DNA of 25,320 nucleotides from JBOFFC01 sp051648405 (GTDB taxonomy: Bacteria; Planctomycetota; Planctomycetia; Pirellulales; Lacipirellulaceae). The first letter of the stretch is position 1. Each line of letters opens with the position of its first letter. The stretch lies in the NCBI GenBank assembly GCA_051648405.1, contig JBOFFC010000175.1, positions 1-25,320 on the forward strand, in the 5' to 3' direction. Below, piece by piece: positions 15,666-24,315 of the stretch. Under the pieces are notes generated by a model. That model did no database searches, was not told where the DNA came from, and worked only from the letters and a program-made list of their open reading frames with translations. The translations under genes and the position numbers were made by a program.

Positions 15666-18600
15666 ATGCGAGTGCGCCCCGACCTTGGCGTGAGTGAAGC
15701 GATTCGGCGTCGTTTCGGCGGTGGGGTGCGGTTCGCCGCGGTCGGGTTCGTCGGAATGCTCTCGGTCGCGGCGATGGCGCGGGGCGCCGATGCAGATGCG
15801 GCGCGCGTCTTCGAGGAAGAGGTTCGTCCGATTCTCGTGCGCCGCTGCTACGAGTGCCATTCGGCCGAAGCGGGGGACCCTGAAGGGGGTCTGGCCCTCG
15901 ACGATCCGCGGGGCTGGTCGAGTGCCGGCGAACATGGCCAGGGGATCGTTCCGGGGTCGCCGGAAAAGTCGGCCGTGATCGCGGCGATCACCTACCGCGA
16001 CCCCGAGCTGCAGATGCCTCCGGAGAGGCAATTGCCGCTGCGGGAGATCGACGTGCTCAAGGCTTGGGTTCTTGCGGGTGCGAAGGGCGCCAGCACCGCC
16101 GAGTCGGCAGCGGCGCCGCGGCAGGACTTCGCCGCCGAACTCGAACGCCGGCGCAAGTCCCACTGGTGCTGGTCGTCTCCCGTGCGGCACGTCCCCGGCG
16201 AGGTGACTGACGCGGCGTGGCCGACCGACCTAGTCGATCGATTCGTCGTGGCCAGGCTCGAGTCGCAGGGCCTTCGCCCGGCGGCGCCCGCGGACGCGGC
16301 GACTTGGTTGCGTCGCGTGACGTTCGACCTCACCGGCATGCCCCCCTCGCGAGGCGACGTCGAGCGGTTTCTCGTTGACGACTCGCCCGCGTCGCGCGAA
16401 GCGGTCGTCGATCGGCTGCTCGCTTCGCGGGAGTTCGCCGAGTGCTGGGCGCAGCACTGGCTCGACCTGGTCCGCTTCGCCGAGACGAAAGGGCACGAGG
16501 GGGACTACGAGATCGCGGACGCCTGGCGGTACCGCGACTACGTGATCCGGGCGATCGCGTCCAACGTGCCGTACGACGCCTTCGTCCGCGAGCACGTCGC
16601 GGGCGACCTTGTGACGCCGCCGCGGGTTGACCCGGAAACCAGGTGCAACGAATCGATTCAGGGAACGGCCTTCTGGCACCTGGGCGAGGCGACGCACAGC
16701 CCGGTCGATATCCGGGCAGACGAGTGCGACCGGATCGCGAACTCGCTGGACGTGTTCGGCAAGACGTTTGTTGCCCTCACGATCGGCTGCGCGCGCTGCC
16801 ACGACCACAAGTTCGACGCCATCTCGACGGAGGACTACTACGCCCTGTGCGGATTCCTGGAGAGCAGCAGCCTTCAGCGGGCGAACGTCGCCGACCCCCA
16901 CGCCACGGAGCGCGTCGCCGGTCAACTGCGGCAACTGCGGGACGATGCGTCCGCGAAGGTCCTAGCCGCCTATAGAGACCTCGTATCGGCGCGGCTCACG
17001 GACTTCGCCGACGAGTTAGCGGGGGCCACCGCAGAGCTTGCGTCCGGTTCCTTACTCGCGGCGTCGGTTCCGGATCGAACGACGCGGATTCGCGAACAGC
17101 TCCGGTTCGCTCGCGGCGTGGTGGACCACCCCCTTCTTCGGCTCGCTGCCGCGCCAGCAGTCGCCGGCGACCCCTGGCCCGAACCATCCCCCTCGGTCGA
17201 ACCCGCATCGACCCGCACGCCGATCGCCCTTTTCCGCGGCGATCAAGGCCCCCCGGCGAACGATGACTGGATCACCAGCGGGGCCACCTTCGGCGATCGC
17301 CCGCTGGACGTCGGGGCTTTGTGGATTTCGATCGGCGGCCCGAGCGTCACGGGACCGATGTTCCGGCTGACGAACGAACCGACGGCGGCGAGCTGGAATG
17401 CGAGTTCGAAGTTGACAGGGCTCCTCCGGACCCGCACGTTCGAGATGCTCGATCAGCCGCTGTGGTACCGCTACCGCGGCGTCGCCGAGACGCTCGTCGA
17501 TATCGACTCGCACCGCACGATCGTCGGGCCGCTTCACGGCGCACTCAAGCAGCAGCTCGACGCACCCGATGGCGAGGCGTGGTTCTGCCACGACTTGCGC
17601 ACCTACGCCGGCCATCGCGCCCACGTCGAGTTCACGCCCGCGGGGGATTTCGAACTGCTGGAGGTCTGTTTCGCCCCTTCGCAGCCGATTCAGGCCCGGG
17701 CAGCCAACACAGCGGTGCAAACCGTGTTCTCCGAACGGGACCCACGCGACGCACGATCGGCGGCAGGCGCCGTGGTCGAAGCGATGCGGCGGGCCGTCGA
17801 GCGAGCAGCCGCTTGCGGGGCAGCGGCCGACGGCGACGCGCTCACGGCGGATGAGACGCGGCTCGTGAACTGGCTCGCCGAACACGACAGCCTCCTCCCC
17901 GACCCGTCGGTCGAACTGGCGGCGAAGCTCCAGTCAACCATCGCCGAGTTCGCGCGAGAGCAAGCGGCCCTTGAGGCGACAATACCGCCCCCCGTCTGGG
18001 CGCTCGCGTCGCTGGACGGCAGTGGGTTCGACGAACCGGTCCATCGCCGCGGCCAGTCACGATTGCGAGCCGAGACGCCGACGGCGCGGCGCTTCCTCAC
18101 GGCGCTCGATGGTCAGATGTCGATCGCATCCGGCAGCGGCCGAAAGGAGTTGGCCGATCGCCTCACCGATCCGAGAAACCCCCTGACGGCCCGCGTCTTC
18201 GTGAATCGCGTTTGGTCCCACCTGTTCGGGCGCGGCCTTGTGGGGACCGTCGATAACTTTGGCGCCCTCGGCGACCCGCCGACGCACCCAGAACTGCTCG
18301 ACACGATGGCGGTCGATTTCGTCACCGGGGGTTGGGACGTTAAGGCGCTGATCCGCCGTCTCGTTCTGTCACGGACCTACGCCATGAGCGCGACGCCGGA
18401 CCCCCGCGCCGTAGAAGTAGACCCCGACAATCGACTGGCGCACAGCGCACGCGTGCGGCGGATGCCTGCCGAAGCCATTCGCGACGCGATGCTGGCCGTT
18501 TCGGGCCGCCTGGATCGAAGTTCGTTCGGGCCGAGCGTGAAGGTCCACGTGACGGATTTCATGCGACACCATCGTGGCCCGACGGAGAGCGGCCCGCTCG

Positions 18601-19001
18601 ACGGCGCCGGGAGGCGAAGCATCTATCTTGAAGTGCGTCGCAACGCGTTCGAGCACTTCCTGGCAGCGTTCGATAAACCAACGCCGTTCACAACGGCCGG
18701 GATGCGATACGCCAGCAACACACCGGCGCAGTCCCTCGCGCTGTCGAACGATCCGCTCGTCCTGCGGCTCGCCTCGCTGTGGGCGGCGGACTTGGTCGAA
18801 CGCTTCGCGAACGACGAACAGGCCGTCCGCGACGCCTGCCTGTCGGCCTTCGCCCGGCCAGCGACGGCCGCGGAGGTCTTGCGAATCAGCCAGTTTGTCC
18901 ATGCCGCTCACGCAGACTCGACGCCGACGTCGCGAACAGAGGCGTGGCAGGAGGTCTGCCTTGCGATCTTCAACACCAAAGAGTTTGTGTTCCTTCGATA
19001 G
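15666..19001 (+). CDS. Secreted PSCyt1-DUF1549-DUF1553 (PSD1) cytochrome-like protein
   Basis: Large secreted planctomycete protein of 1111 residues; its biochemical role is unknown. A signal peptide lies at about 21-40 (ending ARG). The planctomycete cytochrome domain follows, with one heme site CYECH (61-65) in the context VRPILVRRCYECHSAEAG. The DUF1549 region spans about 175-480 and has a second heme-type motif CARCHDHKFD (375-384). A less conserved middle (about 500-760) contains beta-rich sequence. The C-terminal DUF1553 domain (about 830-1105) carries TARVFVNRVWSHLFGRGLV. ATG 15666 is chosen because it places a signal peptide near the N-terminus; an upstream start at 15474 lies inside the transposase remnant. 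No strong ribosome site is visible. The DUF1501 gene follows after 23 bp, the standard pairing in Planctomycetes, where such pairs are thought to act in extracellular degradation. Confidence 0.87.
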   Translation: MRVRPDLGVSEAIRRRFGGGVRFAAVGFVGMLSVAAMARGADADAARVFEEEVRPILVRRCYECHSAEAGDPEGGLALDDPRGWSSAGEHGQGIVPGSPEKSAVIAAITYRDPELQMPPERQLPLREIDVLKAWVLAGAKGASTAESAAAPRQDFAAELERRRKSHWCWSSPVRHVPGEVTDAAWPTDLVDRFVVARLESQGLRPAAPADAATWLRRVTFDLTGMPPSRGDVERFLVDDSPASREAVVDRLLASREFAECWAQHWLDLVRFAETKGHEGDYEIADAWRYRDYVIRAIASNVPYDAFVREHVAGDLVTPPRVDPETRCNESIQGTAFWHLGEATHSPVDIRADECDRIANSLDVFGKTFVALTIGCARCHDHKFDAISTEDYYALCGFLESSSLQRANVADPHATERVAGQLRQLRDDASAKVLAAYRDLVSARLTDFADELAGATAELASGSLLAASVPDRTTRIREQLRFARGVVDHPLLRLAAAPAVAGDPWPEPSPSVEPASTRTPIALFRGDQGPPANDDWITSGATFGDRPLDVGALWISIGGPSVTGPMFRLTNEPTAASWNASSKLTGLLRTRTFEMLDQPLWYRYRGVAETLVDIDSHRTIVGPLHGALKQQLDAPDGEAWFCHDLRTYAGHRAHVEFTPAGDFELLEVCFAPSQPIQARAANTAVQTVFSERDPRDARSAAGAVVEAMRRAVERAAACGAAADGDALTADETRLVNWLAEHDSLLPDPSVELAAKLQSTIAEFAREQAALEATIPPPVWALASLDGSGFDEPVHRRGQSRLRAETPTARRFLTALDGQMSIASGSGRKELADRLTDPRNPLTARVFVNRVWSHLFGRGLVGTVDNFGALGDPPTHPELLDTMAVDFVTGGWDVKALIRRLVLSRTYAMSATPDPRAVEVDPDNRLAHSARVRRMPAEAIRDAMLAVSGRLDRSSFGPSVKVHVTDFMRHHRGPTESGPLDGAGRRSIYLEVRRNAFEHFLAAFDKPTPFTTAGMRYASNTPAQSLALSNDPLVLRLASLWAADLVERFANDEQAVRDACLSAFARPATAAEVLRISQFVHAAHADSTPTSRTEAWQEVCLAIFNTKEFVFLR

Positions 19002-19024
19002 CCATGTGAACCGGGGCGGTTGCC

Positions 19025-20431
19025 GTGCATTGCCAGCGCTTTCTGCCGACGACCATCTCGCGGCGCACGATGCTCGGACGGTGCGCGGGGGGATTCGGGC
19101 TGCTGGCCTTCGCGGCGATGGCAGAACGGGAGGCCCGCGGCGCTGCCCAGCCGCCGCAGCTTCGGGCGCGAGCCCAGCGAGTGATCTTTCTGTACATGGA
19201 CGGCGGAGTCTCGCAGATCGATAGCTTCGATCCGAAGCCCGAGCTTGCCAAGCGTCACGGGCAACCCTTTCCGACGCCAATCGAACCGACGCAGTTCAAC
19301 GACAACGGCTCGATCCTGGCGAGCCCGTGGAAGTTTTCGCAGCACGGCCAGTCTGGCCTGTGGGTGAGCGAGCTCTTTCCCAACGTCGCCCGCTGCGTCG
19401 ATCGGCTGTGCGTCGTCCGCAGCATGGTCAGCGATTTCTCCGAGCACAACACGGCCAACTTCTTCCTGCACACGGGCACGGCGCAGCAGGGTCGGCCGAG
19501 CGCCGGCGCGTGGCTGAGCTACGGCTTGGGGTCCGCGTGTCGAGACCTGCCGGACTTTGTTGTCATCAACGGGGGACTGGTCCCCAGCGGCGGGCCCGAG
19601 AACTTCGGCGCGGGGTTCTTGCCCCCGAAGCACCAGGCGACCGTGTTTCTCCCTCAGGAGGCGCCGGTCGCCAACCTGCGTTCGCCGCTGGAACAGACGC
19701 CGGCCGCCGTCGCCCGTCGCCGCGACCTGATCCGTGACCTTGACGGGATGGCCCCGAACGAGCTCGCCGCCTGCGACGCGGTCGAGAGCGCGATCGCGAA
19801 CTACGAGCTCTCTTACCAGATGCAGGTCGCGATCCCGCGACTAGCGCAGCTCGACGACGAACCCGAGTCCGTCCGCAGTGCGTACGGGTTCGATCACCAG
19901 AACGAAGCGACGCGGACCTTCGCCCGCGAGTGCATCCTTGCGCGACGACTGGTGGAGCGGGGCGTGCGTTTCGTCGAGCTGACCTGCCCGCGCATCGCCG
20001 ACACCGATCGATGGGACGCCCACTCCAACCTCAAGGCGAATCACAGTCGGAACGCGTTGGCGGTTGATCAGCCGATCGCGGCGCTCCTCGAGGACCTCGC
20101 GTCGCGCGGCCTGCTCGACGACACGCTGGTCCTGTGGGCCGGCGAGTTCGGGCGGACCCCGTTCTCTCAAGGGGCCGACGGGCGAGACCACAACCCCTTT
20201 GGGTTCACGATCTGGATGGCCGGCGGTGGAGTTCGGGGCGGCATGACGTACGGCGCCACCGACGACTTCGGCTACAGGGCGATCGACCGGCCGACCACGA
20301 TACACGACCTCCACGCGACGATTCTGCACCTGCTCGGCATCGACCACACGCAACTGACCTTCCGCTACGGCGGCCGCGACATGCGACTGACCGACGTCTA
20401 CGGCGAGGTCGTCCACGACCTCTTCGCGTAG
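19025..20431 (+). CDS. Tat-exported DUF1501 protein
   Basis: Member of the DUF1501 family, related to the alkaline phosphatase/sulfatase superfamily; substrate unknown. The 468-residue protein begins with a Tat-type signal (SRRTMLGRCAGGFGLLAFAA, Arg13-Arg14). Family landmarks are MDGGVSQIDSFDPKPEL near the start of the mature domain, the stretch VERGVRFVELT, and WAGEFGRTP followed by GRDHNPFGFTIWMAGGG near the C-terminus, where metal or active-site residues are expected. The start is GTG 19025; ATG 19070 would cut into the Tat motif and is less likely. It forms an operon with the upstream PSD1 gene. Confidence 0.87.
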   Translation: MHCQRFLPTTISRRTMLGRCAGGFGLLAFAAMAEREARGAAQPPQLRARAQRVIFLYMDGGVSQIDSFDPKPELAKRHGQPFPTPIEPTQFNDNGSILASPWKFSQHGQSGLWVSELFPNVARCVDRLCVVRSMVSDFSEHNTANFFLHTGTAQQGRPSAGAWLSYGLGSACRDLPDFVVINGGLVPSGGPENFGAGFLPPKHQATVFLPQEAPVANLRSPLEQTPAAVARRRDLIRDLDGMAPNELAACDAVESAIANYELSYQMQVAIPRLAQLDDEPESVRSAYGFDHQNEATRTFARECILARRLVERGVRFVELTCPRIADTDRWDAHSNLKANHSRNALAVDQPIAALLEDLASRGLLDDTLVLWAGEFGRTPFSQGADGRDHNPFGFTIWMAGGGVRGGMTYGATDDFGYRAIDRPTTIHDLHATILHLLGIDHTQLTFRYGGRDMRLTDVYGEVVHDLFA

Positions 20432-20457
20432 CGACTCGCGGGGCGTCTAACCTCAAA

Positions 20458-20478
20458 CGCAGCGATGCCAAGGCTGCG
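20458..20478. terminator. Candidate hairpin between convergent genes
   Basis: CGCAGC (20458-20463) and GCTGCG (20473-20478) pair around 9 bases. It lies 27 bp after the DUF1501 stop and before the end of the convergent GH30 gene. On the minus strand it is followed by TTTG, on the plus strand by no T-tract. The remaining intergenic bases (20432-20603) show nothing else I can support. Confidence 0.35.
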
Positions 20479-20603
20479 AATCTCGATCTCTTTCGATTCT
20501 ATCGGCACACACGCCTGGATCCATCAACGGTTACAACAAGTGCGTTGGAACACTGCCGAAACGCTAGTTCATTGAACGATGCGTGCGCGGTTCCACGACG
20601 CCG

Positions 20604-22001
20604 TCAGCGATCTATCAGTGTCGTCACCGACTTCGGAGGTAGCTCCGTCGATAGGGCGCTCGTCGAAAGCGTCACCGAAACCCGGCGGGCAAGCTCCGCG
20701 CTGTTCTGGAGGACTACGACGAGCGTGCCGTCGGGATTACGAAACGAGGCCGCGTCGAGCGAGTCTGTCTGGCCGGTTGTCGCGAGCACCCGCGCTCCGG
20801 GACGGACGAACTTGCTTGCGTGTGCGAGGTAGTAGTAGCTGGGGTTGTAGTGGACCGTCTCCGATTCGACGTCGATCATCACCGGGCTGTGGTTGAAGTT
20901 CCCCGCGTGGTTGGGGCCCCCCTTCGCGTCGAACGCCATCCCCCAAACGATCCAACCGACGCTGCCGTGGTTCGTGCTCCGCAGCAGGTCCTTAAGGTAG
21001 AGCTCGGCCGGCCAGCCCTCGCCGAGCGCGGGGGCGAAGATCCCCTGCTCGCTCGCGAAGTGAGGCTTCTCCGGGTAGCGACGCCCTAGTTCGTCGAGCG
21101 GCTCGTAGAGCTTCGCTTCTCCCTCCTCGTACCAATGGTGGGCGAAGCCCCACACGGCGCCCGCGACGACGGGGTCGGCCATCAGCGTGTCGGCCCACTG
21201 CATTAGGTGTGGTTTGTTGTGGTCATAGGCCACCAGCTTCACGTCGGGGGCGCCGCCGCGCATCGCGGGGATCAAGTGGTCGCGCAAGAAATCACGCATC
21301 TGCGCGGCATCCCAGCCCATCGCGTCCCACTTCTGCTCGAGCGCCTCGGGCTCGTTCTGCGCCGTCAGTCCCCACACGGAGACCCCCTGATCGCGGTAGG
21401 CGTCGAGAAACTCGACTAGGTACCCCGCGTAGGCCGCCTGATGCTCGGGCCGCAGCCGTCCCTTGTTGAAGGCGCCGCTGTCCTTCATCCACAGGGGGGC
21501 GGTCCAGGGGGAGGCGAGGACCTTGAAGTCCGCGCCGGGGACGGCGAGCGCCTCGCGGAGCGCGGGGATCATCCCGTTGGCGACGTCGGGGTCGATCGAG
21601 AACTTCGCGTTGCGCTCGTCGCCGGCGTTCTCGTTGAACGTGAAGTGCTTGCTCGACGCGTCGCAACTTCCGATCGGGACGCGGATCAGAGAATACCCCG
21701 CGCCGTCGGGGCTGAAGAACGCGTGAATCACTTCGGCGCGCTTCGCCGGTGAAAGCCGCCGCAGATTGTAGGCGCTCGACTCGCTAAAAGTCCCGCCTAA
21801 GCCTACGATCGTCTGCCGCTCGTCGCTGGTGTCGATAGCAACCGCGTCGTCTCCTGCCGCCTCGATCCCCGAGTCGATGGCCACCGGCGCCAAACGCTCG
21901 GCCCCGTCGGCCGACGAGCGGTAGGCACGCCACTCGGCGTGACCGGTCACCGCGCTGGAGAGGGTGACGGCTAGCACGAAGCACGGGGTTGCGAGTCGCA
22001 T
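20604..22001 (-). CDS. Secreted GH30-family glycoside hydrolase
   Basis: Retaining beta-glycosidase of the GH30 family (glucosylceramidase-like or beta-1,6-glucanase-like), 465 residues. A signal peptide at 1-22 ends GHA. The (beta/alpha)8 barrel runs from about 55 to 375 and includes GLGGTFSESSAYNL, RVPIGSCD, SPWTAPLWMK, the acid/base Glu217 in TAQNEPE and the nucleophile Glu318 in FASEQG. A C-terminal beta sandwich of the GH30 type occupies about 378-465 (PGARVLATT, ASFRNPDGTLVVVLQN). Both catalytic Glu residues are present, so it should be active. ATG 22001 is chosen over TTG 22022; neither has a clear ribosome site. It is the last gene of a minus-strand run with a lipoprotein and DUF1501/PSD1 genes. 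Exact linkage specificity cannot be read from the sequence. Confidence 0.87.
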   Translation of the reverse strand: MRLATPCFVLAVTLSSAVTGHAEWRAYRSSADGAERLAPVAIDSGIEAAGDDAVAIDTSDERQTIVGLGGTFSESSAYNLRRLSPAKRAEVIHAFFSPDGAGYSLIRVPIGSCDASSKHFTFNENAGDERNAKFSIDPDVANGMIPALREALAVPGADFKVLASPWTAPLWMKDSGAFNKGRLRPEHQAAYAGYLVEFLDAYRDQGVSVWGLTAQNEPEALEQKWDAMGWDAAQMRDFLRDHLIPAMRGGAPDVKLVAYDHNKPHLMQWADTLMADPVVAGAVWGFAHHWYEEGEAKLYEPLDELGRRYPEKPHFASEQGIFAPALGEGWPAELYLKDLLRSTNHGSVGWIVWGMAFDAKGGPNHAGNFNHSPVMIDVESETVHYNPSYYYLAHASKFVRPGARVLATTGQTDSLDAASFRNPDGTLVVVLQNSAELARRVSVTLSTSALSTELPPKSVTTLIDR

Positions 22002-22091
22002 CGGGCGGACGGGTCGGACCAAGGGGAAAAGGAGACAACGAGATCACTCTACCACGACGACCGTGGTCTCGGGCGGCCTACGAACGCTCGC

Positions 22092-22721
22092 TCAGCGCGA
22101 CTTGAGGTCGATGTGAGCCTGCTCGCGGATCGTGTCGAACGCGACCTCCTCGCCAAACACCGTGGCCGTGTTGAACTTGGCGGGGAGCTTCTTCGTTGCG
22201 TGCGTGACTCGGACCTTGAACGTTCCCCCGGTGACCCCCGAGACGGGGAGCTTGGCGAGCTGCGGCGGCATGTCGGCGCGGTCCATCGAGAGGTTCACGA
22301 CTCCGTCGGCGTCGGTCGTCCCCTTGGCCGGCTTGACCCCTTCGCCCAGGAACGGTTCCGGCTCGAGCAGCACGTCGGCCCCGGCGAGCGGCTTGCCGTC
22401 GAGGGTCACGACAGCCGTCAGTTGTCGAAATCCCATCCCTTGATCGGCCCAAGCGTCGAGGCGCTCGCGGATCTCGTCGCCGCTGACCGCGCCGTCGCCG
22501 TCTTTGTCGTAGTGCCCCTTGTAGCGGAGCACCGCGGGGACCGCGACGAGCTCCGCGTCGTCGAGCTTGGCGTCGCCGTTCTTGTCGTACGCCTCGAGCG
22601 CCGCCTGGCTGGCGTCGTAGGCGTCGATGGAAACCGGCCGGATCGCCGCGGGCCTTCCCGAGCAACCCGCCACCGTGGCGAGAGCGAGAACCGAGCAGAA
22701 CGAGGCAAGCAACGATCGCAT
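22092..22721 (-). CDS. Lipoprotein with two EF-hands and a carboxypeptidase-regulatory-like domain
   Basis: Small lipoprotein of 209 residues with unknown role. The signal peptide ends in a lipobox VAGC (Cys20). Two canonical EF-hand loops follow, DKNGDAKLDDAE (46-57) and DKDGDGAVSGDE (72-83), both with the acidic residues needed for calcium. The C-terminal half (about 100-206) resembles the beta-sandwich carboxypeptidase-regulatory-like/transthyretin-like fold found in many short planctomycete lipoproteins (VVTLDGKPLAGADVLLEPE ... TTDADGVVNLS). ATG 22721 is preferred to GTG 22733. It lies 47 bp downstream of the DUF1501 stop and 90 bp upstream of GH30, so co-transcription is possible. Confidence 0.8.
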   Translation of the reverse strand: MRSLLASFCSVLALATVAGCSGRPAAIRPVSIDAYDASQAALEAYDKNGDAKLDDAELVAVPAVLRYKGHYDKDGDGAVSGDEIRERLDAWADQGMGFRQLTAVVTLDGKPLAGADVLLEPEPFLGEGVKPAKGTTDADGVVNLSMDRADMPPQLAKLPVSGVTGGTFKVRVTHATKKLPAKFNTATVFGEEVAFDTIREQAHIDLKSR

Positions 22722-22768
22722 CGAAGGTCTCACGGTTGGGAGTGTTTGGGAGGGCGGCCGCGGCGGGG

Positions 22769-24313
22769 TTAGGCGAGCAGTTCGTGCAGCACACGCCCTT
22801 CATTCGTCGGGCCAATCAGCCGCTGTCGCAGGCCTTGGTAGTCGTAGCCAAAGGCCATCGGGTCAATGCCGAGCTGGTGCAGCAGCGTCGCGTGCAGGTC
22901 GCGCAACGTGTGCTTGGCGCCGACCGGGTAGTAACCCAGCTCGTCGGTCTCGCCCAGCGTCACGCCGGGCTTCACCCCGCCACCTGCCATCAGCATCGTG
23001 AACGCGTGCGGGTGATGGTCGCGGCCGAAGAAGCCCTTGATTGGCGTATCGCGGACGTTGTTTTGCGCCATCGGGGTGCGTCCGAACTCCCCACCCCAGA
23101 CGACGAGCGTGTCGTCGAGCATGCCGCGCTGCTTGAGGTCCTTGATCAGGCCCGCCGTGGCGCGATCGACTTGCTGGGCCTTGATCGGGAGTGTCTCGTC
23201 GATCGACTCGCCTGGCTGCGTGCCGTGGTGGTCCCATCCCCAGTCGTAGATCTGCACGAAGCGTACGCCCGACTCGACAAGCCGCCGCGCCAGCAAGCAG
23301 TTGTTGGCGAACGTCGCGTCGTCGCCACGATAGAACGTGCGGGGGTCCGTCTCGCGCTCGCTCCGCGAAGCGGCGCCGGGACGCGCCCCGTAGAGGTCTA
23401 GCACGTGCTGGGGCTCGTCCGCGAGGTTCATCACCTTCGGCGCCGAGTCCTGCATCCGGTAGGCGAGCTCGTACTGCGCGATCCGCGTGCGCGTCTCGGG
23501 GTCGCCTACTTCGGCGAACTGCATCTCATTGAGCTCGCCGATCGCGTCGAGCTGGCGCCGGCGGAGCGAGCGCGAAACGCCCCTGGGCCGCGCCAGGTAC
23601 AGCACCGGGTCACCCGTGTCGCGGCACTGGACTCCTTGGTAAACCGTCGGCAGGAATCCCGAGCCCCACAGGCTCTTGCCGCCGTCGGGAGTCTTGCCGC
23701 CAGAGAGCAGCACGACGAAGGCCGGCAGGTCGCTCGTCTCCGAGCCGATGCCGTACGTTACCCACGAGCCGATCGACGGGTACCCGAGCCGCGGCTGCCC
23801 GGTTTGCGCCAGCAGCTGCGCGGGGGCGTGGTTGAACTGGTCGGTGGTCATCGAGCGAATCATCGCGAACTCGTCGATCACCCCCGCCATGTGGGGGAGC
23901 AACTCGCTTACCCACTGCCCGGTCTCGCCGTGCTTCGCGAAGTCGAACACGGGGCCGAGCATCTTCGGCACGCCGCGGATGAACGCGAACCGCTTGCCGG
24001 CGAGGAACTCGTCGGGGCACGTCTTGCCCGAGTTGCGCTTCAGCTCGGGCTTGTAGTCGAACAGTTCAAGCTGCGACGGGGCCCCGGCGAGGTGGATGTA
24101 GATGACGTTCTTCGCGCGAGCCGAGTGCGCGCCAACACCTAGCGGTGCAGGGGTCGCCGGGGTGGATGCGACTGCCGACCGGCCCCCGAGCGTCGATAGC
24201 GCCAACGCCCCGAGGCCCAGGCCCGCTGCCCCGAAGAACTGACGCCGTGTTTGCGCGGCGAGCGCCTCGACTCGGAGTCGGGCGACGGCTTCGTCGTTGG
24301 TGTCGCGGGGCAT
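22769..24313 (-). CDS. Tat-exported DUF1501 protein, second copy
   Basis: Second DUF1501 protein in the window, 514 residues. A Tat signal is near the N-terminus (TRRQFFGAAGLGLGALALS, Arg23-Arg24). Family landmarks: YIHLAGAPSQLELFDYKPEL, VESGVRFVQIYDWGWDHHG, WGGEFGRTP and GRDHHPHAFTMLMAGGG. Compared with the first copy it has an insertion between GEFGRTP and GRDHHP and a longer N-terminal stretch, so the two belong to different subfamilies rather than being a recent duplication. ATG 24313 is supported by GAGG (24322-24325) 8 bp upstream; the longer open frame further 5' is a shadow of the PSD1 gene. It follows the PSD1 stop after 2 bp. Confidence 0.9.
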   Translation of the reverse strand: MPRDTNDEAVARLRVEALAAQTRRQFFGAAGLGLGALALSTLGGRSAVASTPATPAPLGVGAHSARAKNVIYIHLAGAPSQLELFDYKPELKRNSGKTCPDEFLAGKRFAFIRGVPKMLGPVFDFAKHGETGQWVSELLPHMAGVIDEFAMIRSMTTDQFNHAPAQLLAQTGQPRLGYPSIGSWVTYGIGSETSDLPAFVVLLSGGKTPDGGKSLWGSGFLPTVYQGVQCRDTGDPVLYLARPRGVSRSLRRRQLDAIGELNEMQFAEVGDPETRTRIAQYELAYRMQDSAPKVMNLADEPQHVLDLYGARPGAASRSERETDPRTFYRGDDATFANNCLLARRLVESGVRFVQIYDWGWDHHGTQPGESIDETLPIKAQQVDRATAGLIKDLKQRGMLDDTLVVWGGEFGRTPMAQNNVRDTPIKGFFGRDHHPHAFTMLMAGGGVKPGVTLGETDELGYYPVGAKHTLRDLHATLLHQLGIDPMAFGYDYQGLRQRLIGPTNEGRVLHELLA

Positions 24314-24315
24314 GT